From: Myroides albus
Lineage (GTDB): Bacteria; Bacteroidota; Bacteroidia; Flavobacteriales; Flavobacteriaceae
Assembly: GCF_009711045.1 (NCBI RefSeq)
Contig: NZ_WMJX01000001.1
Location: forward strand, 62,001-126,000
Direction of reading: 5' to 3'
Length of the DNA stretch: 64,000 bases
Shown: in pieces, positions 46,329-56,145 of the stretch
Numbering within the stretch: the stretch's first letter is position 1
Layout of the letters: each line of letters begins with the position of its first letter
Made by a program: the position numbers and the translations under genes
Notes under the pieces: model-generated
What the model was told of the DNA's origin: nothing
The model's database searches: none
The model's input: only the letters and a program-made list of their open reading frames with translations

Positions 46329-46889
46329 CTATTTTTCTTTTCTTATCCTACTTAAGCTTACTTGAGTAATTCCTAAATAAGAAGCAATGTGTTTTAAAGG
46401 GACACGTTGAAATAGGGTGGGTTGATTGCTTAGAAGTGCCTCATAGCGTTCTTTGGCAGGTAACAAATCTCTTGTAATGATGCGTCTTTCAACTTTAAGC
46501 AATTCTTTTTCTGCTAATTTTCTTCCGAGATTGGCAATGTGTATATCCGAAAGGTAGAAAGTGTTGAGCTTGTCAAAGTTGATTTCATAAAGCTCACAAT
46601 CAACTAATAGCTCTATGTTTTCATAGCTCTTTTTATTCTCTACGTAATTTTGCATGGATAAAATGGTAGCACCTTCTTCTCCAAACCAAAATGTGATTTC
46701 TCCCTGATCGTGGTAGGAGAAAGCTCTTACGACTCCTTTTTTGATAAAGTAAAGTTTGTTTTCAAACTTATCCGCCTGCAGTAGAATGTGTCCTTTTGGA
46801 AATGACTTTTCTATTGCAATATCTTGAATAGTTTGTTTTGATTCCTTTGGAAGTTCATAGATATTGTCAAGTATTTGTTCTAAAGTCAT
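46329..46889 (-). CDS. Crp/Fnr-family transcriptional regulator
   Basis: The 186-residue protein has a cyclic-nucleotide-binding-like beta-roll (about 15-115; KGHILLQADKFENKLYFIKKGVVRAF) and a short helix-turn-helix at the end (LKHIASYLGITQVSLSRIRKEK). The cNMP phosphate-binding motif RXA is not evident, so it may sense something else or nothing, as in many Bacteroidota members. A perfect -7 box on the minus strand (46904-46897) sits 8 bp before the start codon, giving an almost leaderless message. Confidence 0.88.
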   Translation of the reverse strand: MTLEQILDNIYELPKESKQTIQDIAIEKSFPKGHILLQADKFENKLYFIKKGVVRAFSYHDQGEITFWFGEEGATILSMQNYVENKKSYENIELLVDCELYEINFDKLNTFYLSDIHIANLGRKLAEKELLKVERRIITRDLLPAKERYEALLSNQPTLFQRVPLKHIASYLGITQVSLSRIRKEK

Positions 46890-46896
46890 TTTTTGT

Positions 46897-46904
46897 CAAA
46901 TTTA
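46897..46904 (-). promoter_or_regulatory. Promoter -7 box of the Crp-like gene
   Basis: Minus-strand TAAATTTG matches TAnnTTTG exactly, only 8 bp from the start codon, so the transcript would have a leader of at most a few bases. Confidence 0.5.
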
Positions 46905-47186
46905 AGGGAGTAAATCTATTATCGCTGTAAAGATAAGCTATTTAAAAAAAAGTAGTAGAAGTGCAAAGATGTAGTTTTTTGTAGGTATTTCAGTTTAGAA
47001 AGAAAAGCATTTAAGAGAGGTGTTTGCTAATATCTTCGTTTTCATTTTCATTGCTAAGAGAACCAGAATAGCTATTTCAAGCTTTTTTTTATTGTTAAAC
47101 TTGATTCGTTATTGTGATATAGATTATATTAATGTTAATATTTATGTTTTTGGGCTTAAGTCTTTTTTTTCAAGGTCTTACTTTAA

Positions 47187-47194
47187 TAGATTTG
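47187..47194 (+). promoter_or_regulatory. Promoter -7 box of pafA
   Basis: TAGATTTG matches TAnnTTTG exactly and lies 43 bp before the pafA start. The -33 position is a T-run rather than a clear TTG. Confidence 0.5.
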
Positions 47195-47236
47195 TAAAAC
47201 TTAATATATAGAAGAAAGCAAATAAACACTTTAAGA

Positions 47237-48889
47237 ATGAATTTTAAATCAACCATTTACGCAGCAGTAGGATGTCTTTTTTCTGTTGCAGCATTAGCAA
47301 ATGAGACTTTGCCAAAACCAAAGTTAGTAGTAGGATTAGTTGTAGATCAAATGAGATGGGACTATTTGTATCGCTACTATGACCGTTATTCAGATAATGG
47401 TTTTAAGCGTTTGCTTAATGAAGGTTTCTCAAGTGAGAATACTTATATAGATTATGTACCTACTTATACTGCAATCGGGCACAGTACTGTTTATACAGGA
47501 AGTGTACCAGCTATTCACGGAATTGCGGGTAATGACTTCATTATTCAAGCAACAGGAGAGAGCATGTATTGTACACAAGATGACTCTGTCGTAGGAGTTG
47601 GAGGAGGAGAAGGTAAGATTGGGAAACAATCACCTAAGAACCTACTTGTCTCTACAGTGACTGACCAATTAAAATTGGCGACTAATTTTCAATCTAAAGT
47701 AATTGGAATTGCAATTAAAGACAGAGGGGGTATTTTACCTGCTGGACACTTTGCAAATGCTGCTTACTGGTTAGACGGTACAACAGGAGATTGGATAACG
47801 AGTACTTTTTATATGAATGATTTGCCTAAGTGGGTAAAGTCTTTTAACAAACAAAAGTTGGCTGATAAGTACTTTAAACAGGGGTGGAAGACCTTATATC
47901 CAATTGATAGTTATGTTTTGAGTATTTCAGATGACAATGAGTATGAACAGCCTTTTAAAGGAGAAGATAAGCCTGTTTTTCCACGTAATTTAGTAAAACT
48001 TAAAAAGGATAATGGCTATGATTTAATCAAATCAACTCCATTTGGAAATAGTTTGACACTTGATTTTGCAAAGGCTGCAATTGAAAGTGAAGAACTTGGG
48101 AACAACAGTAAAGGAGTAACGGATTTCTTAGCTGTAAGTTTATCGTCAACAGATTATATTGGACATCAATTTGCAATCAACTCTATTGAGATTGAGGATA
48201 CATATTTGAGATTAGATGCTGATTTAGCTGAATTTTTTGAGTATTTAGATAAGAAGGTTGGGAAAGGGAATTACACTTTGTTCTTGACAGCAGACCATGG
48301 AGCTGCACACAACCCTAAGTTTTTTGCAGATCAAAAAGGTAATGCAGGTTATTTCAATACTGGTGAAGCTCGAAAAATTTTGAATGAAAAGTTAGCTAAG
48401 AAATTTGAGCAAGAAGATATCATCAAAAGCTTGACGAATTACCAAGTTCACTTAAACAATAAACTGATTGAAGATAAAGACTTAGAAGAAGATGATATTC
48501 GCGAGTTTATTGTAAGAGAGATGAAGAAGCTTGAAGGAATTGCATTCGTAACAGATATGGATAAAGCTGCTCAAGCGAGTATTCCTCAAAAAATTAGAGA
48601 GCGTATTGTGAATGGTTATAATATTAAGAGAAGTGGAGTTATTCAGTATATCTTAGAGCCACAATGGTATAGTGGAAAGAAAGATGGAAAGGGAACAACA
48701 CACGGAACATGGGGATCTTATGACGCTCATATCCCAGCAGTATTTATGGGATGGGGAGTGAAACCTGGAAAAACAACAAGAGAAACTCATATGACGGATA
48801 TTGCGCCAACTATTGCCGAGATTTTAAAAATCGAAGTTCCAAATGGAAATATAGGAACGCCAATCCACGAGGCTATTGATGTAAAATAA
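47237..48889 (+). CDS. pafA: Alkaline phosphatase PafA
   Basis: The 550-residue protein has a signal peptide (to about ANE) and every active-site feature of the Elizabethkingia (Chryseobacterium) enzyme, shifted by one residue: D37 (VVDQMRWDY), nucleophile T78 (YVPTYTAIGHS), N99 (GIAGND), K161 and R163 (IKDRGG), SSTDYIGHQF, TADHGAAHN and a C-terminal His near KGTTHGTWGS. PafA is a calcium-dependent phosphate-insensitive monoesterase that releases phosphate from organic sources outside the inner membrane. Confidence 0.93.
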   Translation: MNFKSTIYAAVGCLFSVAALANETLPKPKLVVGLVVDQMRWDYLYRYYDRYSDNGFKRLLNEGFSSENTYIDYVPTYTAIGHSTVYTGSVPAIHGIAGNDFIIQATGESMYCTQDDSVVGVGGGEGKIGKQSPKNLLVSTVTDQLKLATNFQSKVIGIAIKDRGGILPAGHFANAAYWLDGTTGDWITSTFYMNDLPKWVKSFNKQKLADKYFKQGWKTLYPIDSYVLSISDDNEYEQPFKGEDKPVFPRNLVKLKKDNGYDLIKSTPFGNSLTLDFAKAAIESEELGNNSKGVTDFLAVSLSSTDYIGHQFAINSIEIEDTYLRLDADLAEFFEYLDKKVGKGNYTLFLTADHGAAHNPKFFADQKGNAGYFNTGEARKILNEKLAKKFEQEDIIKSLTNYQVHLNNKLIEDKDLEEDDIREFIVREMKKLEGIAFVTDMDKAAQASIPQKIRERIVNGYNIKRSGVIQYILEPQWYSGKKDGKGTTHGTWGSYDAHIPAVFMGWGVKPGKTTRETHMTDIAPTIAEILKIEVPNGNIGTPIHEAIDVK

Positions 48890-48911
48890 ATAGATATTTT
48901 ATAGAAATATT

Positions 48912-48951
48912 AAAGCGTTATTAGTGCTAATGTACTAATAACGCTTTTTTT
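48912..48951 (+). terminator. Intrinsic terminator after pafA
   Basis: A perfect 14-bp stem AAAGCGTTATTAGT / ACTAATAACGCTTT with an 8-nt loop, then further T. It starts 22 bp after the stop. Confidence 0.92.
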
Positions 48952-49031
48952 ATAATTTAGATTGTTTTTTAATAGTGATAGTTCGTTTTTATTTTTAGCT
49001 TTGAAATATCTACAATAATTTTTTAGTAAAT

Positions 49032-51953
49032 ATGAAAAAAAGACTTTTACTAGTTAGTTTTATGTTAGTTGTTAGTGCCACACTACATGCACAATATAAA
49101 ACTATAACAAAGAAAGATTCTAATGGTTTTAAATATGAGACTGTTGAGAATGATCCTTCAAAAGCGCGTATTTATACCTTAGAGAATGGTCTTAAAGTAT
49201 ATTTGGCACAGAATCACGATGAACCTCGTATTCAAACCTATATACCAGTGCGTACAGGATCAAATAATGATCCAGAGGATAATACTGGACTTGCTCACTA
49301 TTTAGAGCATATGTTGTTTAAAGGTACTTCTAAGTTAGGAACTGTAAATTGGGAAGCTGAGAAAGCTATGATTAAACAGATTTCCGATTTATATGAAGAG
49401 CATAAAAAGGAAACAGATGTAGAGAAGAAGAAAGCAATTTATAAGAAGATTGATGAAATCTCTAAAGTTGCTTCACAATATGCTGTTGCTAATGAATATG
49501 ATAAATCTGTAGCTTCAATCGGTGCATCAGGCACAAATGCTCATACCTGGTTTGACGAGACTGTATACAAGAACGTGATTCCGTCAAATGAATTGGAGAA
49601 GTTCTTGATTATTGAACAAGAGCGCTTCTCTGAATTAGTATTGCGTTTGTTTCATACAGAGTTAGAGGCAGTTTACGAGGAATTTAATAGAGGTCAAGAT
49701 AGTGACTATAGGACTTCACATGAAGCTATGATGAAGCTATTGTTCCCTACTTCTCATTATGGTACACAAACTACCATTGGTACTTCAGAGCATTTAAAGA
49801 ATCCTTCAATGGTGGCTATCCACAATTATTTTAATCAATATTATGTTCCTAATAATATTGCAGTTGTGTTAGTAGGAGATTTAGAGTTTGAACCAACGAT
49901 TAAATTGGTAAATGCCTATTTTGGTTCAATGAAGAAGGGGGTTCAGCCTAAAGAATATGTTGCTGTTGAACCACCGTTAACAACTATACAATCAACAGAG
50001 GTTTTTAGCCCTCAAAGTGAGAGAGTTGAAATAGGTTTTCGCCTTGGTGGTGTAAAAACGGAAGATGCTACTTACCTATCTTTGATTGATATGTTATTGA
50101 GCAATGGGCAAGCAGGTCTTATTGACTTAGATGTCAATCAAAAGCAAAGAACGCTTTACGCAGGTAGTTCACCTATGATTATGAAGGATTACTCTGTACA
50201 CCAGTTAACAGGTATGCCTAATGAAGGACAAAGCTTAGAAGAAGTGAGAGATATTCTTTTAGGAGAGTTAGAAAAGATTAAAAAAGGAGACTTTGACGAG
50301 TGGCTATTAGAGGCTGTTGTAAATGAGTTTAGAAAGAACTCTATGATGGCTTTGGAAAGCAATGACGCGATGGCTACGGAAATGTATCAGGCGTTTATTT
50401 ACGGAAGAACTTGGGAAGAGACTGTAAGCGAGATTGACAAGATTGCTAAAATTACCAAAGCGGATGTAGTGAAGTTTGCAAATGAAAAGTATGGTGATAA
50501 TTATGCTATTGTCTATAAAAGACAAGGTGAAAATAAAGACTTAGTTCGCGTAGAGAATCCTGGAATTACGCCTATTGATTTGAATAGAGAAAGTGAGTCA
50601 GAGTTTTACAAACGCCTTAAGAATATCGCAGTACAAGATATTCAGCCTGAATTTATAGACTTTGATTCGGCTATTAAAAAAGATAAAATCGGAAAAGTGG
50701 GAGGTACTTTGTACTCCATTGAGAATAAAACAAATGATATTGCTACAGTAACTTATATCATGCCAGTGGGTACTGATCACGGTAAAGTATTAGGTTTAGC
50801 AGTTGGTTATTTAGATTATTTAGGTACAAATAAATATTCTGCAGCTGATATTCGCAAAGAGTTTTACAAATTGGGAATAGAGTATTCTTTTAGTACATCT
50901 ACAGATAAAACATTTATTACCGTAAATGGATTAAAGGAGAATATTCCTGCAGGTATAGCTTTATTAGAGCACTTGTTGACAGATGCGAAAGCAGACCAAG
51001 AAGCGTATAACAATTTAGTAGATCAAATCTTGAAAGGTCGTCAAGATGCAAAATCGAGTAAAGGCGGTATTCAAAGAGCATTGAGCAGTTATATTGTTTC
51101 AGGAGAAGATAGCCGCTTTAAAGATATATTTAGCGAAAGTGAATTGAAATCTTTGAATCCTAATGAATTGGTGAAGATTGTTCATTCGTTTAGTGATTAC
51201 AATCAAGATGTTTTCTACTATGGAAATGATTTAGCAGCAACGAAGAAGGCTGTTGAAAAACACCATAATTTAGGGAAGAATAAGAAAGTTCCAGCGTTGA
51301 AAGTTTATCCAGAGCCAGAAACAACAGGAACAGTATATTTTGCACCATATGATATGGTACAAGCTGAAATTTCATTTAGAGGACGTGAGATCAAGTTTAA
51401 TAAAGATATCTTAGCAGCGAGTAATATTTTCAATAATTACTTTGGTGGAGGAATGGCATCTGTGGTTTTCCAAGAGATTAGGGAGTCTAAATCACTGGCT
51501 TATTCGGCTTATGCATATTACTTCAATGCAGCAGAGAAAGAGAAGTATAACTATGTGATGGCTTATGTTGGAACACAGGCAAACAAATTACCTCAGGCAG
51601 TAGATGCAATGATGGAACTGATGAACGATATGCCAAAAGCTGAAAATCAGTTTGAGAATGCTAAGAGTTCTGTATTAAAGAATATCGCAACACAACGTTA
51701 TACGAAAGCTCAAATATTCTATTATTGGTTGACTTTAAAAGAGAAAGGTATTGATTACGATATCAATAAAGATCTTTACAAAGAGATTCAAACTATGAAA
51801 ATGGATGATTTAGTTGACTTTTTCAACAAACACGTGAAAGGTAAATCATTTAACGTTGGTTTATTAGGTAAGAAAGAGAACCTTGATTGGGAAGCAGTGA
51901 AGAAATTTGGAAAGATTAAAGAGCTGACTTTAGAAGATTTATTCGGGTACTAA
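49032..51953 (+). CDS. M16-family metallopeptidase (pitrilysin-like)
   Basis: The 973-residue protein has a signal peptide ending LHAQ and the inverted zinc motif H89-YLE-H93 (LAHYLEHMLFKGT), with the third ligand Glu in ELEAVYEEFNRG. It consists of two tandem M16 halves, the first active and the second (from about residue 530) regulatory, without HxxEH, as usual. A charged helical insertion follows the zinc motif (about 110-150). It degrades peptides in the periplasm or at the surface. Confidence 0.93.
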   Translation: MKKRLLLVSFMLVVSATLHAQYKTITKKDSNGFKYETVENDPSKARIYTLENGLKVYLAQNHDEPRIQTYIPVRTGSNNDPEDNTGLAHYLEHMLFKGTSKLGTVNWEAEKAMIKQISDLYEEHKKETDVEKKKAIYKKIDEISKVASQYAVANEYDKSVASIGASGTNAHTWFDETVYKNVIPSNELEKFLIIEQERFSELVLRLFHTELEAVYEEFNRGQDSDYRTSHEAMMKLLFPTSHYGTQTTIGTSEHLKNPSMVAIHNYFNQYYVPNNIAVVLVGDLEFEPTIKLVNAYFGSMKKGVQPKEYVAVEPPLTTIQSTEVFSPQSERVEIGFRLGGVKTEDATYLSLIDMLLSNGQAGLIDLDVNQKQRTLYAGSSPMIMKDYSVHQLTGMPNEGQSLEEVRDILLGELEKIKKGDFDEWLLEAVVNEFRKNSMMALESNDAMATEMYQAFIYGRTWEETVSEIDKIAKITKADVVKFANEKYGDNYAIVYKRQGENKDLVRVENPGITPIDLNRESESEFYKRLKNIAVQDIQPEFIDFDSAIKKDKIGKVGGTLYSIENKTNDIATVTYIMPVGTDHGKVLGLAVGYLDYLGTNKYSAADIRKEFYKLGIEYSFSTSTDKTFITVNGLKENIPAGIALLEHLLTDAKADQEAYNNLVDQILKGRQDAKSSKGGIQRALSSYIVSGEDSRFKDIFSESELKSLNPNELVKIVHSFSDYNQDVFYYGNDLAATKKAVEKHHNLGKNKKVPALKVYPEPETTGTVYFAPYDMVQAEISFRGREIKFNKDILAASNIFNNYFGGGMASVVFQEIRESKSLAYSAYAYYFNAAEKEKYNYVMAYVGTQANKLPQAVDAMMELMNDMPKAENQFENAKSSVLKNIATQRYTKAQIFYYWLTLKEKGIDYDINKDLYKEIQTMKMDDLVDFFNKHVKGKSFNVGLLGKKENLDWEAVKKFGKIKELTLEDLFGY

Positions 51954-51974
51954 TACATTATTTATATAGCTTAA

Positions 51975-52005
51975 AAAAGCCTCAAGTATTTTACTTGAGG
52001 CTTTT
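51975..52005. terminator. Bidirectional terminator between M16 protease and mfd
   Basis: A perfect 14-bp stem AAAAGCCTCAAGTA / TACTTGAGGCTTTT with a 3-nt loop and T/A-rich flanks, between convergent genes. Confidence 0.92.
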
Positions 52006-52027
52006 ATTGTTCTATTGAAAGGTTGTT

Positions 52028-55000
52028 TTATTCGTTTAAAAGAGAGATATATTCCAGGCCTTGTTTTATTGATTTTACATTATTAAATGTTAGCAATAAG
52101 CGCAATCCTGCTTTTGTTTGCTTTTCTTTTATACTACATATATTCGCTCTGTGTTGAACGAAAGTAAACACGTTTCTGAATTTTGCTGTTTGATAAAATT
52201 CCGATTTCTGATCGCCAATAAAGTAGCAGATCATCTTTCCTTGTTTCATCACTATTTTTTCTATTCCCATGTCAATAGCATGCTTTTTTATACGCAAACT
52301 ATTGTGTAAAGCAATCGCTTGTCTTGGCAAGGGACCGAAACGGTCAATAATACGCTGCTCGTAAGCGACTAAATCTTCATCTGTATTTATAGAACTTAGT
52401 TCATTGTACAAGTTTAGACGCTCAGTAATATTGTTGATATACTCATCAGGATATAGAATTTCGAAATCAGTGTCAATCTGTACATCGCGAACAAAGACCT
52501 TATTTTCCTCTTTATTTTCATCTTCATAAAGATCTTTAAACTCATTTGCTTTAAGTTCTTCAATCGCTTCTTGCATGATTTTTTGGTAAGTTTCAAATCC
52601 TATTTCATTGATAAAACCACTTTGCTCACCTCCTAATATATCACCTGCTCCACGTATTTCTAAGTCTTTCATTGCAATATTAAAGCCACTGCCTAAGTCA
52701 CTGAACTGTTCAAGAGCTTGGATTCGCTTTCTGGCTTCTTCTGTCATCGCTGAATAAGGAGGGCAGATAAAATAACAGAATGCTTTTTTATTACTTCGAC
52801 CAACGCGTCCTCTCATTTGATGTAAATCAGAAAGTCCAAAGTTATTTGCATTGTTGATTAATATGGTGTTGGCATTTGGAACATCTAATCCACTTTCAAT
52901 AATTGTAGTCGCTACAAGAACATCAAATTGGCCATCCATGAAAGCAAGCATTAAGTCTTCTAATTTTTTTCCTTCCATTTGACCATGGCCTATACCTACT
53001 TTAGCATCAGGTACAAGACGTTGTATCATTCCAGCAACTTCCTTGATGTTTTCAATTCTATTATTGATGAAATAAACTTGCCCACCTCTTTCTATTTCAT
53101 AAGAAATAGCATCTCGGATTACTTCCTCATTGAATCCTACTACATTCGTTTCTATAGGATATCTATTAGGTGGAGGCGTTGTTATAACTGATAAATCCCT
53201 TGCAGCCATTAAAGAAAACTGTAAAGTTCTTGGAATTGGGGTAGCAGTTAGTGTTAACGTATCTACATTTTCTGATATTGTTTTTAGTTTGTCTTTTACA
53301 GCTACTCCAAACTTTTGTTCTTCATCGATGATTAGCAAACCTAAATCCTTAAAGACTACATTTTTGTTTACTAATTGATGCGTACCGATAATGATATCTA
53401 TTTTTCCATCGGCAAGGTCTTTCAGTATTTCGCTTTTTTGCTTTGCAGTTCTAAATCGATTGATGTAGCTGACTCTTATAGGCATGTCTTTTAGGCGTTC
53501 CGTAAACGTCTTAAAGTGTTGAAATGCCAGGATTGTCGTTGGCACAAGTATCGCGACTTGCTTGCCGTTTTCGGCCATCTTGAATGCAGCGCGAATAGCT
53601 ACTTCGGTTTTTCCAAAACCTACATCTCCACAAACTAAGCGATCCATCGGACGCTCGCTTTCCATATCTGCTTTTACCTCCTGGGTTGCTTTTAATTGAT
53701 CAGGAGTGTCTTCATAGATAAAAGAACTTTCTAATTCGTGTTGTAAATACCCATCAGGTGCACATTGAAAACCTTTTTGAAGTTTTCTTTTCGCATAAAG
53801 CTGGATGAGGTTGAAAGCGATGTGTTTAACTCTTGCTTTGGTTTTGTTCTTTAAGTTTTTCCATGCACTTGAGCCAAGTTTATATATTTTTGGAGCTACG
53901 CCGTCTTTGCCATTGTATTTTGCAATTTTATGCAAAGAGTGGATGCTTACATACACAATGTCATTGTCTGCATAGACTAATTTTATAGCCTCTTGTGTCT
54001 TGCCTTCTACTTGTATTTTTTGCAAACCTCCAAATCGCCCTATACCGTGATCAATGTGAGTAACGTAGTCACCCACAGATAGTGAATTGAGCTCTTTTAG
54101 TGTGATGGTTTGCTTTTTCGTATAACCATTCTTTAGATTAAATCTGTGGTATCGTTCAAATATTTGATGGTCCGTATAACAGGCAATTTGGTTTTCTTCA
54201 TCGATAAACCCTTCAAAGATTGGGTGAACTAATGTTTCATAGGACTGTACTACTACTTGTTCATCCGTGTCTTTTAGAGAATGGAATATCTCTTTGAAAC
54301 GACGTGCTTGATTCTCGTTTGAACAGAATAAATAATTCTTTATTCCATTGTCTGTATTGTCGTTTAAACTTCTTACCAATAAGTCAAACTGCTTATTGAA
54401 AGAAGGTTGGGGTTTGATGTGAAATTCATATGTATTGTCAACATCAATTAACTTTGTTTCATCCAGTTCAACAAAACTGAGAAGTTCTATTTTATCTAAG
54501 AAGGCAGCCCCGTTAATAAACATACCTTCTGGTGAGGTATGAGCAAGGTCTTTGTTTAGTTTTTCGAATATCGTGGTAGCTTTGTCAAATAAACGGTTTA
54601 ATTGTTCGACAACAAGGGCCGTATTTTGAGCAAATACTACAGTGTTTTGAGAAATATAGTCTAAGAAACTCTCTCTGCCTTCAGTAGAAAATTTATTCTC
54701 TACGTTGGGAATGATTGTTATCTTTTTCTTTTTTTCGATAGACAATTGTGTCTCAACGTCAAAAGTACGTATACTGTCAATCTCATTACCAAAAAATTCA
54801 AGGCGATATGGTTCGTCATTTGAAAATGAGAAAACGTCTAATATACCTCCGCGTACTGAAAACTCTCCAGGTTCAGCAACAAAATCAACTCGTTTAAAAT
54901 TATATTCAAAAAGAGTTTCGTTGATAAAGTCAATATCGTACTTGTCGCCAACATTGATTTTCAGCGTGTTCTTCTCCAGTACTTTTTTAGTTACAACTTT

Positions 55001-55384
55001 TTCAAAAAGAGCTTCTGGATAGGTAACGATAATAGCTGGTTTTTTTCTTGAACTAATGCGGTTTAATACCTCTGCGCGTAAAAGAATATTTGCGTTATCG
55101 GTTTCTTCAATTTGATATGGTCGTTTGTATGAACCAGGGTAGAACAAAACATCTTGTTTATTCAACAAACTCTCCAAGTCATTTAGGTAATATGCTGCTT
55201 CTTCCTTATCATTAAAAATAAGTAGATAAGGAACATCTGACTGGGAAAATAAACTTTCTATTTGAAAGGAAATCGAAGAACCAATAAGACCTTTAAAACG
55301 CAGTTTTTTACCACGACTACCTGCTAAATCTTTTAGTATTTGATTTGTTTTTGTAGTGTTATGATAGATTTGTTTAATATCCAT
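52028..55384 (-). CDS. mfd: Transcription-repair coupling factor Mfd
   Basis: The 1118-residue protein has the UvrB-like N-terminal region (RGGILDVFSFSNDEPYRLEF), the RNA polymerase-interaction domain (LKELNSLSVGDYVTHIDHGI) and superfamily 2 translocase motifs (GDVGFGKTEVAIRA, IDEEQKFG, TATPIPRTL, ATTIIESGLDVPNAN, MRGRVGRS), and the C-terminal TRCF domain. It removes stalled RNA polymerase and recruits UvrA. Its start codon shares one base with the stop of the upstream lipoprotein gene. Confidence 0.97.
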   Translation of the reverse strand: MDIKQIYHNTTKTNQILKDLAGSRGKKLRFKGLIGSSISFQIESLFSQSDVPYLLIFNDKEEAAYYLNDLESLLNKQDVLFYPGSYKRPYQIEETDNANILLRAEVLNRISSRKKPAIIVTYPEALFEKVVTKKVLEKNTLKINVGDKYDIDFINETLFEYNFKRVDFVAEPGEFSVRGGILDVFSFSNDEPYRLEFFGNEIDSIRTFDVETQLSIEKKKKITIIPNVENKFSTEGRESFLDYISQNTVVFAQNTALVVEQLNRLFDKATTIFEKLNKDLAHTSPEGMFINGAAFLDKIELLSFVELDETKLIDVDNTYEFHIKPQPSFNKQFDLLVRSLNDNTDNGIKNYLFCSNENQARRFKEIFHSLKDTDEQVVVQSYETLVHPIFEGFIDEENQIACYTDHQIFERYHRFNLKNGYTKKQTITLKELNSLSVGDYVTHIDHGIGRFGGLQKIQVEGKTQEAIKLVYADNDIVYVSIHSLHKIAKYNGKDGVAPKIYKLGSSAWKNLKNKTKARVKHIAFNLIQLYAKRKLQKGFQCAPDGYLQHELESSFIYEDTPDQLKATQEVKADMESERPMDRLVCGDVGFGKTEVAIRAAFKMAENGKQVAILVPTTILAFQHFKTFTERLKDMPIRVSYINRFRTAKQKSEILKDLADGKIDIIIGTHQLVNKNVVFKDLGLLIIDEEQKFGVAVKDKLKTISENVDTLTLTATPIPRTLQFSLMAARDLSVITTPPPNRYPIETNVVGFNEEVIRDAISYEIERGGQVYFINNRIENIKEVAGMIQRLVPDAKVGIGHGQMEGKKLEDLMLAFMDGQFDVLVATTIIESGLDVPNANTILINNANNFGLSDLHQMRGRVGRSNKKAFCYFICPPYSAMTEEARKRIQALEQFSDLGSGFNIAMKDLEIRGAGDILGGEQSGFINEIGFETYQKIMQEAIEELKANEFKDLYEDENKEENKVFVRDVQIDTDFEILYPDEYINNITERLNLYNELSSINTDEDLVAYEQRIIDRFGPLPRQAIALHNSLRIKKHAIDMGIEKIVMKQGKMICYFIGDQKSEFYQTAKFRNVFTFVQHRANICSIKEKQTKAGLRLLLTFNNVKSIKQGLEYISLLNE

Positions 55385-55983
55385 TATTCTTCTGTTTGTT
55401 CATCTGGGTTAGCTCTTCTCTCCTCGTTTATAAGCTCAAGCATTTCTTCTTCCCCTAATTCTAATGGAATCTTTTTCGCTTGTAAATTGCGTTCCATATT
55501 TTTAATTAGGAGTGTGATATTTTTATTTGTCTCTTTTAAGTACATGTCAACCTTGCCTATCTCTATTGGATCCAGGTTTAAGAACATATTTAAGTTTTTT
55601 ACTGAATTGTAAAGGACCGTTAAGCGAGCTTTATTGTCTTTTTCGTCAATTTCTACGGGGTATTTGACAAAGGTGATTGACTGTAATCTATTGTCAATTT
55701 GAGCAATCTTTTTTTGATATGCATCAATAGAAGTAACTGGTTTAAGTTCAGCTTCTTGCTTAAACTCTTTCCACGCATTCCATTTACTTAGTATATCCGT
55801 TAGCTCTTGACTTGTTTCTGGAATATCAATCTTCCAGTTAGCTTCGAGGTATTTGAATACACTATCTTGGTGTTTTGTATAGCGTTCTTGTTCAGCTTGT
55901 TGCTGTTTTTCTTTGTCTTCGCATGCTATCGAAAGGAATGATAGCGTAAAAATACTCAGTATAAATAGAAATGTTTTTTTCAT
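55384..55983 (-). CDS. Lipoprotein of unknown function upstream of mfd
   Basis: ATG at 55983 is chosen as the start of a clear lipoprotein signal with lipobox LSIAC followed by EDKEKQQQ; the open frame runs 21 bp further. The 199-residue protein is strongly charged (Glu/Lys) and mostly helical, with no motif I recognise. Stop and mfd start overlap in TAATG, so it is translationally coupled to mfd, which is probably an accident of compact spacing rather than shared function. Confidence 0.75.
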   Translation of the reverse strand: MKKTFLFILSIFTLSFLSIACEDKEKQQQAEQERYTKHQDSVFKYLEANWKIDIPETSQELTDILSKWNAWKEFKQEAELKPVTSIDAYQKKIAQIDNRLQSITFVKYPVEIDEKDNKARLTVLYNSVKNLNMFLNLDPIEIGKVDMYLKETNKNITLLIKNMERNLQAKKIPLELGEEEMLELINEERRANPDEQTEE

Positions 55984-56145
55984 CTTAATCACAATAAGGC
56001 TCAAATTTACAAAGTTATAGGTTAATAATTAGTAACTCTCTCATAGATTGTTATAATAGTTATAAAGTATCTTCTATTATGACTATTTCCATTGATTTCT
56101 TTCTATACTTCTTTTATATTTGTGGTTTATTATAATTTATAGATA

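Larger units (their letters stand above)
46890..47236. other. AT-rich gap between the Crp-like gene and pafA
   Basis: No gene is supported; a 63-codon frame at 47020-47211 is low-complexity and overlaps the pafA promoter. The 347 bases carry the minus-strand promoter box at 46897-46904 and the plus-strand box at 47187-47194. Confidence 0.7.

Noticed and set aside
47020..47211. 63-codon plus-strand frame before pafA
   Set aside because: AT-rich, Phe/Ile/Asn-dominated translation that overlaps the pafA promoter box.
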